Assembly (NCBI RefSeq): GCF_019396385.1
Contig: NZ_JAHKRN010000005.1
Coordinates: forward strand, 1 to 64,000
Length of the DNA: 64,000 nt
DNA from: Nonomuraea harbinensis
Lineage (GTDB): Bacteria > Actinomycetota > Actinomycetes > Streptosporangiales > Streptosporangiaceae
Direction of reading: 5' to 3'
A model generated the notes under the pieces. The model searched no databases, was not told where the DNA came from, and was given only the letters and a program-made list of their open reading frames with translations. Both the position numbers and the translations under genes were made by a program. Shown one piece after another: positions 9,209-18,380 of the stretch (positions within the stretch are counted from its first letter, which is position 1; each line of letters begins with the position of its first letter).

Positions 9209-9619
9209 GACCTGCCCGATCGGGCCCGACAGCAGGGCCAGCACCTCGCCGGCCACGTGCGAGCCGCCGACCGCGACCTCCACGTAGAGCGGCGCGGCCA
9301 CGGCCGTGAACAGGGTGGGCGTCTCCGGATCGGCGAACCAGCCCACCCCGTCGATCTCCTGGAGCTGGTCGGTCGGCGCCATCCTGGCCGGGCGCGGCAC
9401 ACCGCAGCGCAGCGCGATGGCGCCCTCGCCCCACACCGCGACGTACGGGGACTCGGGCATGGTCGCGGTGCGGCCGTCGCCGTCGAGGGTCTCGGGCAGC
9501 AGCCCGGCGAGGCGCTCGCAGGCGGCCACCGCCTCACCCTCCGGCACCGGCGGCTCCACCTGGACGGCGCCGCACCCGGCGAGCGCGAGAAGGACGAACA
9601 GGATGGAAGCCGCACGCAT
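9191..9619 (-). CDS. DUF3515 family lipoprotein
   Basis: A 142-aa secreted lipoprotein. ATG 9619 gives a compact signal peptide MRAASILFVLLALAGCG whose LAGC lipobox predicts lipid attachment at Cys16. The mature part carries the DUF3515 pattern: ACERLAGLLPETLDG, VAVWGEGAIALRCGVPRP and DGVGWFADP, with two conserved cysteines that may pair. The molecular role of the family is unknown. It sits in the ddl-thiL interval, as in other actinobacteria. Its 3' end overlaps ddl by 18 bp tail to tail. The Lrp-like gene lies 11 bp upstream on the same strand, so both are likely co-transcribed. Confidence 0.87.
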   Translation of the reverse strand: MRAASILFVLLALAGCGAVQVEPPVPEGEAVAACERLAGLLPETLDGDGRTATMPESPYVAVWGEGAIALRCGVPRPARMAPTDQLQEIDGVGWFADPETPTLFTAVAAPLYVEVAVGGSHVAGEVLALLSGPIGQVSPQAG

Positions 9620-9630
9620 CGATGGGAACC

Positions 9631-9864
9631 TCAGATGTGGACGATCGGACACGTAAGAGTACGTGTGATGCCCTCCACCGCCTGAATCTGGGCCACCACC
9701 AGCTTGCCCAGCTCGTCGACGTTGCGGGCCTCGGCGCGGACGATCACGTCGTACGGTCCGGTCACGTCTTCCGCCTGAGTCACCCCGGGGATGCCGGAGA
9801 TCTCGTGAGCCACTGCGGCGGCCTTGCCGACCTCGGTCTGAATAAGGATGTAGGCCTGCACCAT
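9631..9864 (-). CDS. Stand-alone Lrp/AsnC effector (RAM) domain protein
   Basis: A 77-aa protein consisting only of the Lrp/AsnC ligand-binding (RAM) fold: VQAYILIQTEVGKAAAVAHEISGIPGV...GPYDVIVRAEARNVDELGKLV. It lacks the HTH domain of Lrp. Start ATG 9864 is preceded by GGGAGGACGTA, an excellent ribosome binding site. Stand-alone RAM proteins may bind amino acids or modulate Lrp-type partners; which applies here is unknown. It is divergent from thiL across 47 bp and is followed by the DUF3515 lipoprotein gene. Confidence 0.9.
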   Translation of the reverse strand: MVQAYILIQTEVGKAAAVAHEISGIPGVTQAEDVTGPYDVIVRAEARNVDELGKLVVAQIQAVEGITRTLTCPIVHI

Positions 9865-9911
9865 TACGTCCTCCCAGGCGATTGGATCACGCCGAAGGGC
9901 CACCGTACCCT

Positions 9912-11060
9912 GTGTGCGTCAGGAGGTGCGTCATCACAGTCGGAGATCTCGGCGAGTTCGGTGTCATAGCACGTGTTTCGGGGCGGCTGCCCCAGGGCGA
10001 GACGGTGCTTCTCGGCCCGGGCGACGACGCCGCCATGGTGAGCGCGCCCGACGGGCGCGTGGTGGTCTCCACGGACGTCCTCATCGAGGGTAGACACTTC
10101 CGCCGCCACTGGTCCAGCGGCTACGACGTCGGACGCAAGGCCGCCGCCCAGAACCTCGCCGACGTGGCGGCCATGGGCGCGGTGCCCACGGCCATCGTGG
10201 TCGGGCTGGGCATCCCCGCCGGCCTTCCCGTCACGTGGCTGGACGCGCTGACGGACGGGTTCCGCGACGAGTGCGCGCTGGTGGGGGCGAGCGTGGCGGG
10301 CGGTGACATCACCCGGTGCGACCTGGTGGTGATCGGGGTGACGGTGCTCGGCGACCTTCAGGGCCGCCCGCCCGTGGAGCGTTCCGGCGCTCGGCCGGGG
10401 CACGTCGTCGCGGTGGCCGGCCGCCTCGGCTGGTCGGCCGCCGGTCTCGCCCTCCTCGAATCCGGCCGCGTCCCCCCACCCGCGACCTCCGCCACGTACG
10501 AGGAACCCCAGAAGACAGAGGTCACCCCGGACGAGCCCGCATCCCCGCCCGACCCTTCCGCCCCTGGGAGAGCCGTATCCGGGGGAGGCGCGGAGGCGGA
10601 GGGTGGTCCGCACGGGTCCTCTGTCGGGCCCACCCCGGGGGGCGGCGGGGAAGTGCTTGGGGATCTGCTGGGGGAAGTTGTGGGGGCGCATCTGCGGCCG
10701 CGGCCTCCGTACTCGTGCGGCGTGGAGGCGGCGCGGCTCGGGGCGAGCGCGATGATCGACGTGAGTGACGGGTTGCTGCAGGATCTGGGGCACGTCGCGG
10801 AGGCCGGCGGAGTGCGGATCGACCTGGACCCCGGGGCGTTCGCCGTGGCGTTCGCCGTGGCGGCGGCGGCCGGGGAGCTGGGCGCCGACCCGCTCGACTG
10901 GGTGCTCACCGGCGGGGAGGACCACGCGCTGGCCGCGACCTTCCCTCCGGAGGTGCCGTTGCCGGCGTCGTGGCGGGTCGTGGGCCGGGTGTCGGAGGGG
11001 GAAGGCGTGCACGTGCGGGGACGCGCGCCGGGCCGCGGCGGCTGGGATCACTTTCGGTGA
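9912..11060 (+). CDS. thiL: Thiamine-monophosphate kinase with long internal linker
   Basis: A 382-aa enzyme that phosphorylates thiamine monophosphate to thiamine diphosphate. Family motifs are ETVLLGPGDDAAMV (N-terminal metal/ATP site), STDVLIEGRHFRRHW, VGASVAGGDIT, SAMIDVSDGLLQDLGHVAE and LTGGEDHALAATFP. ThiL is normally about 310-330 aa. Here residues about 187-250 are a Pro/Gly/Glu/Ser-rich low-complexity stretch inserted between the two domains after LALLESGR; both flanks align with the family. Start GTG 9912 is the only usual start codon before the conserved GDLGEFG; the AGGAGG just inside the gene suggests a slightly later non-canonical start is possible. thiD lies two genes downstream. 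Confidence 0.93.
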   Translation: MCVRRCVITVGDLGEFGVIARVSGRLPQGETVLLGPGDDAAMVSAPDGRVVVSTDVLIEGRHFRRHWSSGYDVGRKAAAQNLADVAAMGAVPTAIVVGLGIPAGLPVTWLDALTDGFRDECALVGASVAGGDITRCDLVVIGVTVLGDLQGRPPVERSGARPGHVVAVAGRLGWSAAGLALLESGRVPPPATSATYEEPQKTEVTPDEPASPPDPSAPGRAVSGGGAEAEGGPHGSSVGPTPGGGGEVLGDLLGEVVGAHLRPRPPYSCGVEAARLGASAMIDVSDGLLQDLGHVAEAGGVRIDLDPGAFAVAFAVAAAAGELGADPLDWVLTGGEDHALAATFPPEVPLPASWRVVGRVSEGEGVHVRGRAPGRGGWDHFR

Positions 11061-11186
11061 TCGACTGTCCCGATTTGAGTAATAATTTCCGGATTTGGGC
11101 TGTGACTATGGAGATTGATGAGACAAAGACGTAGCCGAGGTGTTATGAAGATTGGCGGCCAACCGTAACCGGCAGAAAGGGCTGTT

Positions 11187-12965
11187 ATGGGCCGCCACGG
11201 GACAGGTGGATCCGAAGACGCGCACGATCGGGGGGACAGCGCCTTCTGGGGCCCTGACAACCAGCAGTCCGACAGCTTCTGGGGCAGAGGCGAACAGCCG
11301 GAGCCTCCGGGCTGGCCTGCCCTGCCCGATCAGCCGGAAGTGACCGGTCAGTGGGCGCCGATGCCGAAGCAGGACACCCCGCCGCCGGCCGGGGGCTACC
11401 AGTCCGCGCCCTTCGAGACCACCGGCGCCTTCGCGGTGCCCCCGCGCCCCGGCGGTGACCAGGGGCACCCGCAGGACGAGCAGCCGTACGAGACCACCGG
11501 CGCGTTCGCCCCGCCGCCGTCCTGGGACGACGTCCCGGAGAGCACCCAGACCTTCGGCCGCCTGCCCGACCAGGACCACGCGTCCGGACACGCCCCCGCC
11601 GACCCCCACAGCGCCTACCGCGCCCCCCAGAACGACCCGTTCGCCCCCGCCGACCCCCAGGGCGGGTTCCGCTCCGCGGAGGGCGACCCGTTCAGGAATC
11701 CGCGCGGTGACTTCCGGTCCCCGCAGGACGACCCGTTCGGCCCCGGCGATCCCCAGGGCGGGTTCCGCTCCGGGCAGGGTGACCCGTTCGGCGCCGATCC
11801 GCAGGGCGGGCTCCGTGCACAGGACGACCCGTTCGGGAATCCGCGCGGCGACTTCCAGGACGACCGGTTCGGCCGGGAGCCCGCCGGGGAGCAGGGCGAC
11901 CCGTTCGGGCAGGAGGCGACGGGCCGGTTCGAGCCGCCCAGCCTCCCGCCCGAGCCCGGCGACGTCAAGGTGGCCGGCGAGCCCACCATGGTCGCCCGTA
12001 CCCCGGCATGGGCGGAGGCGGAGACCGGCTTCCTCGACTCGGGCTGGTCGGGCCAGGAGCCCGCCCAGGAGTCCCGCCGCGGACGCGGCCGTCGCAAGCA
12101 GCAGAAGGACCCCGACCGGCTCGACGCCCCGTCCGGCGGCGGCAGGGGGAAGCTGGCCCTGCTGTCCGTGGCCGCCGTGGTGGTCGTGCTGGGCGGCACG
12201 GTCGCGGGCGTCAAGATGATGAGCTCCCCAGGGGCCGAGGCGAGCTGCCCCGGCGGCAAGTGCGCCGCCGTGCAGGGCTCCAGCCAGCCGGGCCCGCAGG
12301 CGTCCGAGCCGGCGGTGGAGGAGGAGTCCGAGCCGCTGGAGGAGGACGAGGCGACGCCCGAGGAGGACCCCACGGAGGAGGAGTCCCGGCCCGAGCCGAC
12401 GCGGGCGAACACCCAGGCGCCCGCCCCGCGCCGCACCGCCACGCCCACGCCGAAGCCGACCAGGACCAAGTCCAAGGCGCCCGCCGAGGACCTGATCGAC
12501 GAGCCGACGGTGGAGATCTCCGAGGAAGAGGTCACCCAGGAGCCGACCGACACGCCGCTCGACGTCGACAACGGCTCCATCCCGACCCAGGGCGTCCCCC
12601 AGCCGGAGGACACGCCGCCGTCCAGCGACACGGGAAGCTCGCGCCGGCCGCTGTCGGGCGGGGCGAGCTCGGTCAACGTCCAGTTCAACGTGGACCGGCA
12701 GCGGCTGACCGGCTACACGGCGACGATGAGCGTGACGAACGACTCCCGGAAGACGCTGAGCGTCTTCACCCTGTCCATGCCCGTCAAGGGCAAGGTCCTG
12801 GACGTGGAGGGCGCTGACTGGACGCAGGACGGCAACCTGCTGATCCTGGACATGACCACGCCGATCGCCACCGGCGCCACCGCCGACCTGACGATCTCGG
12901 CCACCGGCAGGGCGGGCGCGCCGAAGAGCTGCGGCCTCGTCGGCGGGGAGTGCGCCGTCGCCTGA
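11187..12965 (+). CDS. Single-pass membrane protein with CBM2-like C-terminal domain
   Basis: A 592-aa protein with start ATG 11187. Residues 1-320 are a disordered, presumably cytoplasmic region. Two copies of ETTGAFA(V/P)PP are followed by about eight DPFG-type repeats ([32 protein letters not shown]). A basic stop-transfer segment ([11 protein letters not shown], about 305-315) precedes the single membrane helix [20 protein letters not shown] (about 330-349). Outside follow a CPGGKC pair, an acidic/Pro linker (about 365-490) and a C-terminal beta-sandwich of about 95 residues. That domain ([21 protein letters not shown]...[14 protein letters not shown]) resembles a family-2 carbohydrate-binding module. 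It may tether the membrane to a wall polysaccharide; that is inference. It lies between thiL and thiD. Confidence 0.8.
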   Translation: MGRHGTGGSEDAHDRGDSAFWGPDNQQSDSFWGRGEQPEPPGWPALPDQPEVTGQWAPMPKQDTPPPAGGYQSAPFETTGAFAVPPRPGGDQGHPQDEQPYETTGAFAPPPSWDDVPESTQTFGRLPDQDHASGHAPADPHSAYRAPQNDPFAPADPQGGFRSAEGDPFRNPRGDFRSPQDDPFGPGDPQGGFRSGQGDPFGADPQGGLRAQDDPFGNPRGDFQDDRFGREPAGEQGDPFGQEATGRFEPPSLPPEPGDVKVAGEPTMVARTPAWAEAETGFLDSGWSGQEPAQESRRGRGRRKQQKDPDRLDAPSGGGRGKLALLSVAAVVVVLGGTVAGVKMMSSPGAEASCPGGKCAAVQGSSQPGPQASEPAVEEESEPLEEDEATPEEDPTEEESRPEPTRANTQAPAPRRTATPTPKPTRTKSKAPAEDLIDEPTVEISEEEVTQEPTDTPLDVDNGSIPTQGVPQPEDTPPSSDTGSSRRPLSGGASSVNVQFNVDRQRLTGYTATMSVTNDSRKTLSVFTLSMPVKGKVLDVEGADWTQDGNLLILDMTTPIATGATADLTISATGRAGAPKSCGLVGGECAVA

Positions 12966-13012
12966 CCGGAGCGCGGCCGCTGCGTCGCTGGTCAAGTGGT
13001 TGGATGGGGGAC

Positions 13013-13819
13013 ATGACGGATTCAGCTTCCCCCATGAGTCCCGCACGCGTCCTCACCGTCGCCGGATCCGACTCCGGCGGCGGCGCGGGCATCCAGGCCG
13101 ACCTGAAGACCATGCTGGCCCTCGGCGTGCACGGCATGAGCGTGATCGCGGCCGTGACCGCGCAGAACTCGATCGGCGTCCAGGGTTACTGGGAGCTGCC
13201 GCCCGAGGCGGTGCGGGCGCAGCTCGACTCGGTGCTGGGCGACATCGGCGCCCAGGCGGTCAAAACGGGCATGCTCGCCTCGCCGGCCCTGGTGGAGACC
13301 GTGGCCGAGGCGCTCGGCGCGTACGCGGCCCCGGTCGTGGTGGACCCCGTGGGGGTGTCGAAGCACGGCGACGCGCTGCTGGCGCCTGAGGCCGTGCAGA
13401 CGGTACGGGCGCGGCTGATGCCGGTGGCGACCGTGGTGACCCCGAACCTGTGGGAGGTGGAGCAGCTCACCTCCGTCAAGGTCGAGGACGAGGACGACCT
13501 GCGCCGCGCCGCCGACGCCGTGCTCGCACTCGGGCCCAGGTGGGCGCTGATCAAGGGCGGCCACCTGCCGGGCGCCCCGGTGGACCTGCTAACGGACGGC
13601 GTCACCGAGCACCGGTTCACCGCCGAGCGTCACGACAACCGTCACACGCACGGCACCGGCTGCACGCTGGCCTCGGCGATCGCCTCGTACCTGGCTCTGG
13701 GCGAGGACGTGCCGGGCGCGGTCGGCAAGGCCAAGGAGTACGTCACGGGCGCGATCGCCCACGGCTTCCCGCTCGGCGCCGGCATCGGCCCCGTGGACCA
13801 CGCCTGGCGCTGGCGCTGA
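13013..13819 (+). CDS. thiD: Hydroxymethylpyrimidine/phosphomethylpyrimidine kinase
   Basis: A 268-aa ribokinase-fold kinase that phosphorylates HMP and HMP-P for thiamine synthesis. Motifs: [21 protein letters not shown] (substrate loop), [36 protein letters not shown], and the C-terminal anion-hole/catalytic Asp motif [23 protein letters not shown] 13013 ([14 protein letters not shown]) was chosen because GATGGGGG precedes it and the alternative start overlaps the preceding gene. It ends at a terminator shared with rpmB. No TPP riboswitch motif was found upstream of thiL or thiD. Confidence 0.96.
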   Translation: MTDSASPMSPARVLTVAGSDSGGGAGIQADLKTMLALGVHGMSVIAAVTAQNSIGVQGYWELPPEAVRAQLDSVLGDIGAQAVKTGMLASPALVETVAEALGAYAAPVVVDPVGVSKHGDALLAPEAVQTVRARLMPVATVVTPNLWEVEQLTSVKVEDEDDLRRAADAVLALGPRWALIKGGHLPGAPVDLLTDGVTEHRFTAERHDNRHTHGTGCTLASAIASYLALGEDVPGAVGKAKEYVTGAIAHGFPLGAGIGPVDHAWRWR

Positions 13820-13881
13820 CCCGCCGGGCCCGTACGCGCGAAAGCCCGCCACTCGTGGAGAGGCGGGCCCGGACGAAGCGA

Positions 13882-13914
13882 GAAGCCCGCTACCCCTCGC
13901 GGAGTGCGGGCTTC
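13882..13914. terminator. Bidirectional terminator between thiD and rpmB
   Basis: GAAGCCCGC (13882-13890) and GCGGGCTTC (13906-13914) form a perfect 9-bp stem with a 15-nt loop. It is placed between two convergent stop codons, and on the plus strand the stem is followed by TTCG. A second, weaker GC-rich inverted segment lies just before it. Confidence 0.75.
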
Positions 13915-13929
13915 TTCGTCAGGTGTGGC

Positions 13930-14115
13930 TCAGCGGGTGACCTTGCCGGCTTTGATGCAGGAGGTGCACACGTTGAGCTTCTTCGGCGTCCCGCCGACGA
14001 CGGCGCGGACCGTCTGGATGTTGGGGTTCCAGCGGCGGCGGGTGCGGCGGTGGGAGTGGGACACGTTGTTGCCGAAAGTCGGTCCCTTGCGGCAGACATC
14101 GCAGACGGAAGCCAC
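13930..14115 (-). CDS. rpmB: Ribosomal protein L28, zinc-binding form
   Basis: A 61-aa large-subunit protein bL28: (M)[33 protein letters not shown]... The two CxxC pairs (CDVC near residue 5, CTSC near residue 51) identify the zinc-containing paralog class. The start is GTG 14115, with AAGGAG 7 nt upstream. An upstream in-frame ATG would add unrelated residues and was rejected. The gene is monocistronic and divergent from the FakA-like gene. Confidence 0.96.
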   Translation of the reverse strand: MASVCDVCRKGPTFGNNVSHSHRRTRRRWNPNIQTVRAVVGGTPKKLNVCTSCIKAGKVTR

Positions 14116-14308
14116 GGTATCGCTCCTTAAAACAGTCGATGTAGCCCTGTCCGCTGATGCTGTGAGGGCGGAGGGCATGCCGGGACAACCGGCTAGCCAG
14201 GCAAGAATATCGGATCGCCACCAGTGCGTGCGAACCGATCACTGGGACCGGGCGTGACGCGACGATATTCTCCTCTGTGTCGAAACTGTAGCACCGGGAG
14301 GTCGGGGC

Positions 14309-15862
14309 GTGCCCATGGACGTTCTCGATCCGCCCTCGGTGCGGCGCTGGGCGCGGCTGGCGGCCGACGCGCTGGGCAGGGCCAGGGCCGACATCGACGC
14401 GCTGAACGTGTTCCCGGTGGCCGACGGCGACACCGGCACCAACCTGCATCTCACGATGCTCTCGGCCGCCGAGGCGGTGGAGTCGCTGCCCGACGACGTG
14501 GACGCCGGCGTGATGTGGCAGACGCTCTCGTACGGGGCGCTCGTGGGTGCGCGCGGCAACTCCGGGGTGATCGTCAGCCAGGCGCTGCGCGGGCTGGCCG
14601 AGGTCCTGAAGGAGGGCGCCGACCTGCGCGCGGCGCTGGCCAGGGCCGCCGACCTGGCGCGCGGGTGCGTGGCCAGGCCCGTCGAGGGCACCGTGCTGAG
14701 CGTCCTGACCGCGGCGGCCGCGGCCGTGCAGGAGGTGGAGAGCGGGCCGGCGGAGGTGGCGCGGCGGGCGGCCGAGGAGGCCCGCGCCGCGCTGCGCCGT
14801 ACGCCCGACCAGCTCGACGTGCTGGCCCGCAGCGGCGTGGTCGACGCGGGCGGCGCGGGGCTGGCCATCGTGCTGGAGTCGCTGGCCGCGGCGATCACCG
14901 GCAGCCACCGCGAGCGCTACGACGTGCCCGCGCCGACGGCGAGGGTCACGCCGATGACCGAGGTGGGCGCCGGCTACGAGGTGATGTACCTCCTCGACGC
15001 CGACGACGGCGCGGTCGGCAAGCTGCGCGAGGAGCTCGACGCGATGGGCGACTCGCTGGTCGTGGTCGGCGGCGACGGCCTGTGGAACGTGCACGTCCAC
15101 GTCGGGGAGGCCGGGCCCGCCATCGAGGCGGCGCTGCGGGTGGGCAGGCCGCACCGCATCAGGGTCACCTACCTCGCCGAGCGCGTCGCCAGGGGCGTGG
15201 GCGACGGCAGGGGAGTGGTGGCCGTGGCGGCGGGCGAGGGCATCGCGAAGCTGTTCGAGGAGTGCGGCGCGGTCGTGGTGCGGCGCGAGCCGGGCGGCCG
15301 GCCCGCGCTGCCCGCCATGCTCGCAGCGATCCGGCAGGCGGGCCGCGAGGTCGTGGTGCTGCCCAACGACGAGGACGCCGGCGCGGTGGCCGTGGCGGCG
15401 GCGGAGATCGCCCGCGAGGACGGCGTGGTGGTGACCGTGCTGCCCACCAGGGCGACCGTGCAGGGGCTGGCGGCGCTGGCCGTGCACGACCCGCTGCGGC
15501 GCTACGACGACGACGTGGTGGCCATGACGGGCGCGGCCGGCCACACCCGCCACGGCCATCTCGCTGTCGCCGACCGCGAGGGGGTCACCAGCGCGGGCCT
15601 GTGCCACCCCGGCGACGTCCTGGGGCTGATCGACGGCGACGTGGCGGTGATCGGGCGGACGCTGGAGGAGGTCGCCGCGCTGGTGGTCGACCGGATGCTG
15701 GCGGGCGGCGGCGAGCTGGTGACGCTGGTGACCGGGGCCGGCGCGCCGGCCGGGCTCGCCGACGGCGTGGCCGCTCACCTGCGGCGCGCCAGGCCCGACG
15801 CGGACCTCGTCGTCTACGGCGGCGAGCAGGGCGGTTACCCGCTTCTCATCGGTGTCGAGTGA
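14309..15862 (+). CDS. DAK2-domain kinase, FakA/YloV family
   Basis: A 517-aa protein of the YloV/FakA family. The N-terminal DAK2 domain (about 1-200) has ALNVFPVADGDTGTNLHLTM for Mg-ADP binding and GARGNSGVI. A middle domain (about 215-300: EVGAGYEVMYLLD...VVVGGDGLWNVHVHV) precedes a DegV-like or YloV C-terminal part. In Firmicutes FakA phosphorylates fatty acids bound to FakB (DegV-family) proteins; the same reaction is inferred here, and no fakB lies nearby. GTG 14309 is favoured over ATG 14315 because GGGAGG lies 7 nt before the GTG. It is directly upstream of recG, as in Streptomyces. Confidence 0.9.
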   Translation: MPMDVLDPPSVRRWARLAADALGRARADIDALNVFPVADGDTGTNLHLTMLSAAEAVESLPDDVDAGVMWQTLSYGALVGARGNSGVIVSQALRGLAEVLKEGADLRAALARAADLARGCVARPVEGTVLSVLTAAAAAVQEVESGPAEVARRAAEEARAALRRTPDQLDVLARSGVVDAGGAGLAIVLESLAAAITGSHRERYDVPAPTARVTPMTEVGAGYEVMYLLDADDGAVGKLREELDAMGDSLVVVGGDGLWNVHVHVGEAGPAIEAALRVGRPHRIRVTYLAERVARGVGDGRGVVAVAAGEGIAKLFEECGAVVVRREPGGRPALPAMLAAIRQAGREVVVLPNDEDAGAVAVAAAEIAREDGVVVTVLPTRATVQGLAALAVHDPLRRYDDDVVAMTGAAGHTRHGHLAVADREGVTSAGLCHPGDVLGLIDGDVAVIGRTLEEVAALVVDRMLAGGGELVTLVTGAGAPAGLADGVAAHLRRARPDADLVVYGGEQGGYPLLIGVE

Positions 15863-15896
15863 TTCCTGTCGGCCGTACGCGGTAGAACTAGGTGCC

Positions 15897-18083
15897 GTGA
15901 GCCGTTTCGACGAGCCTCTGACGAAGGCGCTCGACCCGAAGACCGCCAAGCTGCTGGGCGGCGTGCTCGGCCTGGAGACCGTGGGCGACCTGCTGCGCCA
16001 CTATCCTCGCCGCTACGCCGAGCGCGGCGAGCTGACCTCGCTCGACGCGCTGTCGGTCGACGAGCACGTCACCGTGGTCGGTGAGGTGACCCGGCTGATG
16101 CGCAAGCCGATGCGCAACCGCGGCGGCACGTGGCTGGAGGTCGAGGTCGTCGACGGCACCGGCAACAAGATCTACCTGTCGTTCTTCGGCAAGGGCTCCC
16201 ACGCCGCGGAGTCGCGGCTCAAGGCGGGGCGGCGCGGCATGTTCGCCGGCAAGGTCGGCCTGTTCGGCGCCCGCGCGAAACCGCGCTGGCAGCTCGCCCA
16301 CCCGGAGTTCGAGCTGTTCGAGGAGGGTGAGGCGAGCGCCGAGGAGTTCGCCGCCGCACCCGTGCCGATCTATCCGGCGGGCAAGGACATCACGCCCTGG
16401 GCGATCAGGCGGGCCGTCGGCGTGGTCCTCGACACGCTGGGCCCGCTGGACGATCCGCTGCCCGGCGAGCTGCGCGCCCGCCACCGCCTCACCGGCCTGG
16501 CCGACGCGCTGGAGGCGATCCACCGGCCGAAGGACCATGCCGACGTGCAGCGGGCGCGCAAGCGGCTGAAGTTCGACGAGGCGTTCGTGCTGCAGTCCGT
16601 GCTGCTGCAGCGCCGGCAGGCGGCCGTCGCCTGGCCGGCCAGGCCCCGGCCGCGCCGCGACGACGGCATGCTCGCCGCCTTCGACGGGCGGCTGCCGTTC
16701 GCGCTCACGGAGGGGCAGGCCCAGGTCGGCGAGGAGATCGCCGACGACCTGGCCGCCGAGCACCCGATGCACCGGCTGCTGCAGGGCGAGGTCGGCGCGG
16801 GCAAGACCGTGGTGGCGCTGCGGGCCATGCTGCAGGTGGTCGACGCGGGCGGACAGGCGGTGCTGCTCGCCCCCACCGAGGTGCTCGCCCAGCAGCACCA
16901 CCGCTCGATCACCTCGATGCTGGGCGACCTGGCGCAGGGCGGCGTGTTCGGCGGCACCGCCGTCACCCTGCTGACCGGCTCCATGGGCGCCCAGGCCCGC
17001 CGGGCGGCCCTGCTCGACGCGGCCTCCGGCACGGCCGGCGTGATCGTCGGCACCCACGCCCTGCTGCAGGAGCACGTCCAGTTCGCCGACCTGGGCCTCG
17101 TGGTGGTCGACGAGCAGCACCGCTTCGGCGTCGAGCAGCGCGACGCGCTGCGCGAGAAGGCGGGCGAGGCGCGCCCGCACGTGCTGGTGATGACCGCCAC
17201 CCCGATCCCGCGCACGGTCGCCATGACGGTCTTCGGCGACCTGGAGGTGTCCACGCTCTCGCAGCTCCCCTCGGGCCGCGCGCCGATCACCACCCACGTG
17301 GTGCCCGCCGCGCAGAAGCCCCACTATCTGGAGCGCACGTGGGAGCGGGTCCGCGAGGAGGTCGCGCTCGGCAGGCAGGCCTACATCGTCTGCCCGCGCA
17401 TCGGCGACCTCGAAGGCGACGAGGGCGACCTGGCGGCCCAGGAGACCCCGGCGGCCGACGACGAGCGCCGCCCGCCGCTCGCGGTGCTCGACGTGGCCGA
17501 GCTGCTCGGCCAGGGGCCGTTCCACGACCTGCGGCTGGGCGTCCTGCACGGCAAGCTCCCGCCGGAGGAGAAGGACGCGGTCATGCGCGCCTTCACCCGC
17601 GGCGAGCTCGACATCCTGGTCGCGACCACGGTCATCGAGGTCGGCGTGGACGTGCCCAACTCGTCCGTCATGATCATCATGGACGCCGACCGGTTCGGCG
17701 TCTCCCAGCTCCACCAGCTCCGCGGCCGCGTCGGCCGGGGCGGCCTGCCGGGCCTCTGCCTGCTGGTCACCGACTTCGCCGACGGCACCCCCGCCCGCGC
17801 CCGCCTCGACGCGGTCGCCTCGACACTCGACGGGTTCGAGCTCTCCCGGGTCGACCTGGAGCAGCGCCGGGAAGGCGACGTCCTGGGCGCCGCCCAGTCG
17901 GGCAAGCGCTCGTCCCTGAAGCTGCTCCAGCTCCTGAGGGACGAGGACGTCATCGCCGCGGCCCGCGAGGAGTCCGCCGCCCTCCTCGCCGAGGACCCGG
18001 AGCTGGCCTCCCACCCCGCGCTGAGAGCCGAGATCGACAGGCTCCTGGAAGACGAGAAGGCCGAATACCTGGAGAAAACCTGA
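15897..18083 (+). CDS. recG: ATP-dependent DNA helicase RecG
   Basis: A 728-aa superfamily-2 helicase that remodels stalled forks and Holliday junctions. An N-terminal wedge/OB domain (about 50-160) is followed by the helicase core: Walker A GEVGAGKTVVALRAM (about 298), LAPTEVLAQQHH, DEQH box VVVDEQHRFGVEQR (about 402), MTATPIPRT, DILVATTVIEVGVDVPN, and motif VI QLHQLRGRVGRGG. Start GTG 15897 (VSRFDEPLTKAL) gives the usual actinobacterial N-terminus; starting at 15852 would overlap the previous gene. It is transcribed with the upstream FakA-like gene and followed by a strong hairpin. Confidence 0.97.
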   Translation: MSRFDEPLTKALDPKTAKLLGGVLGLETVGDLLRHYPRRYAERGELTSLDALSVDEHVTVVGEVTRLMRKPMRNRGGTWLEVEVVDGTGNKIYLSFFGKGSHAAESRLKAGRRGMFAGKVGLFGARAKPRWQLAHPEFELFEEGEASAEEFAAAPVPIYPAGKDITPWAIRRAVGVVLDTLGPLDDPLPGELRARHRLTGLADALEAIHRPKDHADVQRARKRLKFDEAFVLQSVLLQRRQAAVAWPARPRPRRDDGMLAAFDGRLPFALTEGQAQVGEEIADDLAAEHPMHRLLQGEVGAGKTVVALRAMLQVVDAGGQAVLLAPTEVLAQQHHRSITSMLGDLAQGGVFGGTAVTLLTGSMGAQARRAALLDAASGTAGVIVGTHALLQEHVQFADLGLVVVDEQHRFGVEQRDALREKAGEARPHVLVMTATPIPRTVAMTVFGDLEVSTLSQLPSGRAPITTHVVPAAQKPHYLERTWERVREEVALGRQAYIVCPRIGDLEGDEGDLAAQETPAADDERRPPLAVLDVAELLGQGPFHDLRLGVLHGKLPPEEKDAVMRAFTRGELDILVATTVIEVGVDVPNSSVMIIMDADRFGVSQLHQLRGRVGRGGLPGLCLLVTDFADGTPARARLDAVASTLDGFELSRVDLEQRREGDVLGAAQSGKRSSLKLLQLLRDEDVIAAAREESAALLAEDPELASHPALRAEIDRLLEDEKAEYLEKT

Positions 18084-18135
18084 CCGGGCGGCGTCGAGGC
18101 GCCGCGCGCCGGAGAAGGACGAAGTAAGAAAAGGA

Positions 18136-18181
18136 CCCAGCCGCGGGGACGGCCTCCCCCCGAATGCCGTCCCCGGCTGGG
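18136..18181 (+). terminator. Strong hairpin after recG
   Basis: CCCAGCCGCGGGGACGGC (18136-18153) pairs with GCCGTCCCCGGCTGGG (18166-18181), giving 16 pairs interrupted by a two-base bulge. There is no clear T tract, which is common for actinomycete terminators. The rest of the 297-bp recG-rsmD gap shows nothing I can assign. Confidence 0.7.
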
Positions 18182-18380
18182 CCCATCCCTCGGGTCAGGT
18201 GCCGAGGGTACCGACGTGCGGAAGGGCTCACGATCACGCCGGTCGGCCTCCTCTGGGTCACCTCGAAGGCCGCAGAACTCATCTTGCTCACTGAGCGCAC
18301 CGGTGTGAATCACCCTTGCGCAGTCGAGGCCGACACTTGTCCACTCTTGACCTGCGTGGACATGCGGAACAATGGCCCAC

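Noticed and set aside
11061..13012. TPP riboswitch upstream of thiL or thiD
   Set aside because: No CUGAGA-type core or matching THI-element stems were found near either gene.
18084..18380. tRNA or small gene between recG and rsmD
   Set aside because: Only a terminator hairpin was found; no cloverleaf pattern or credible reading frame is present.
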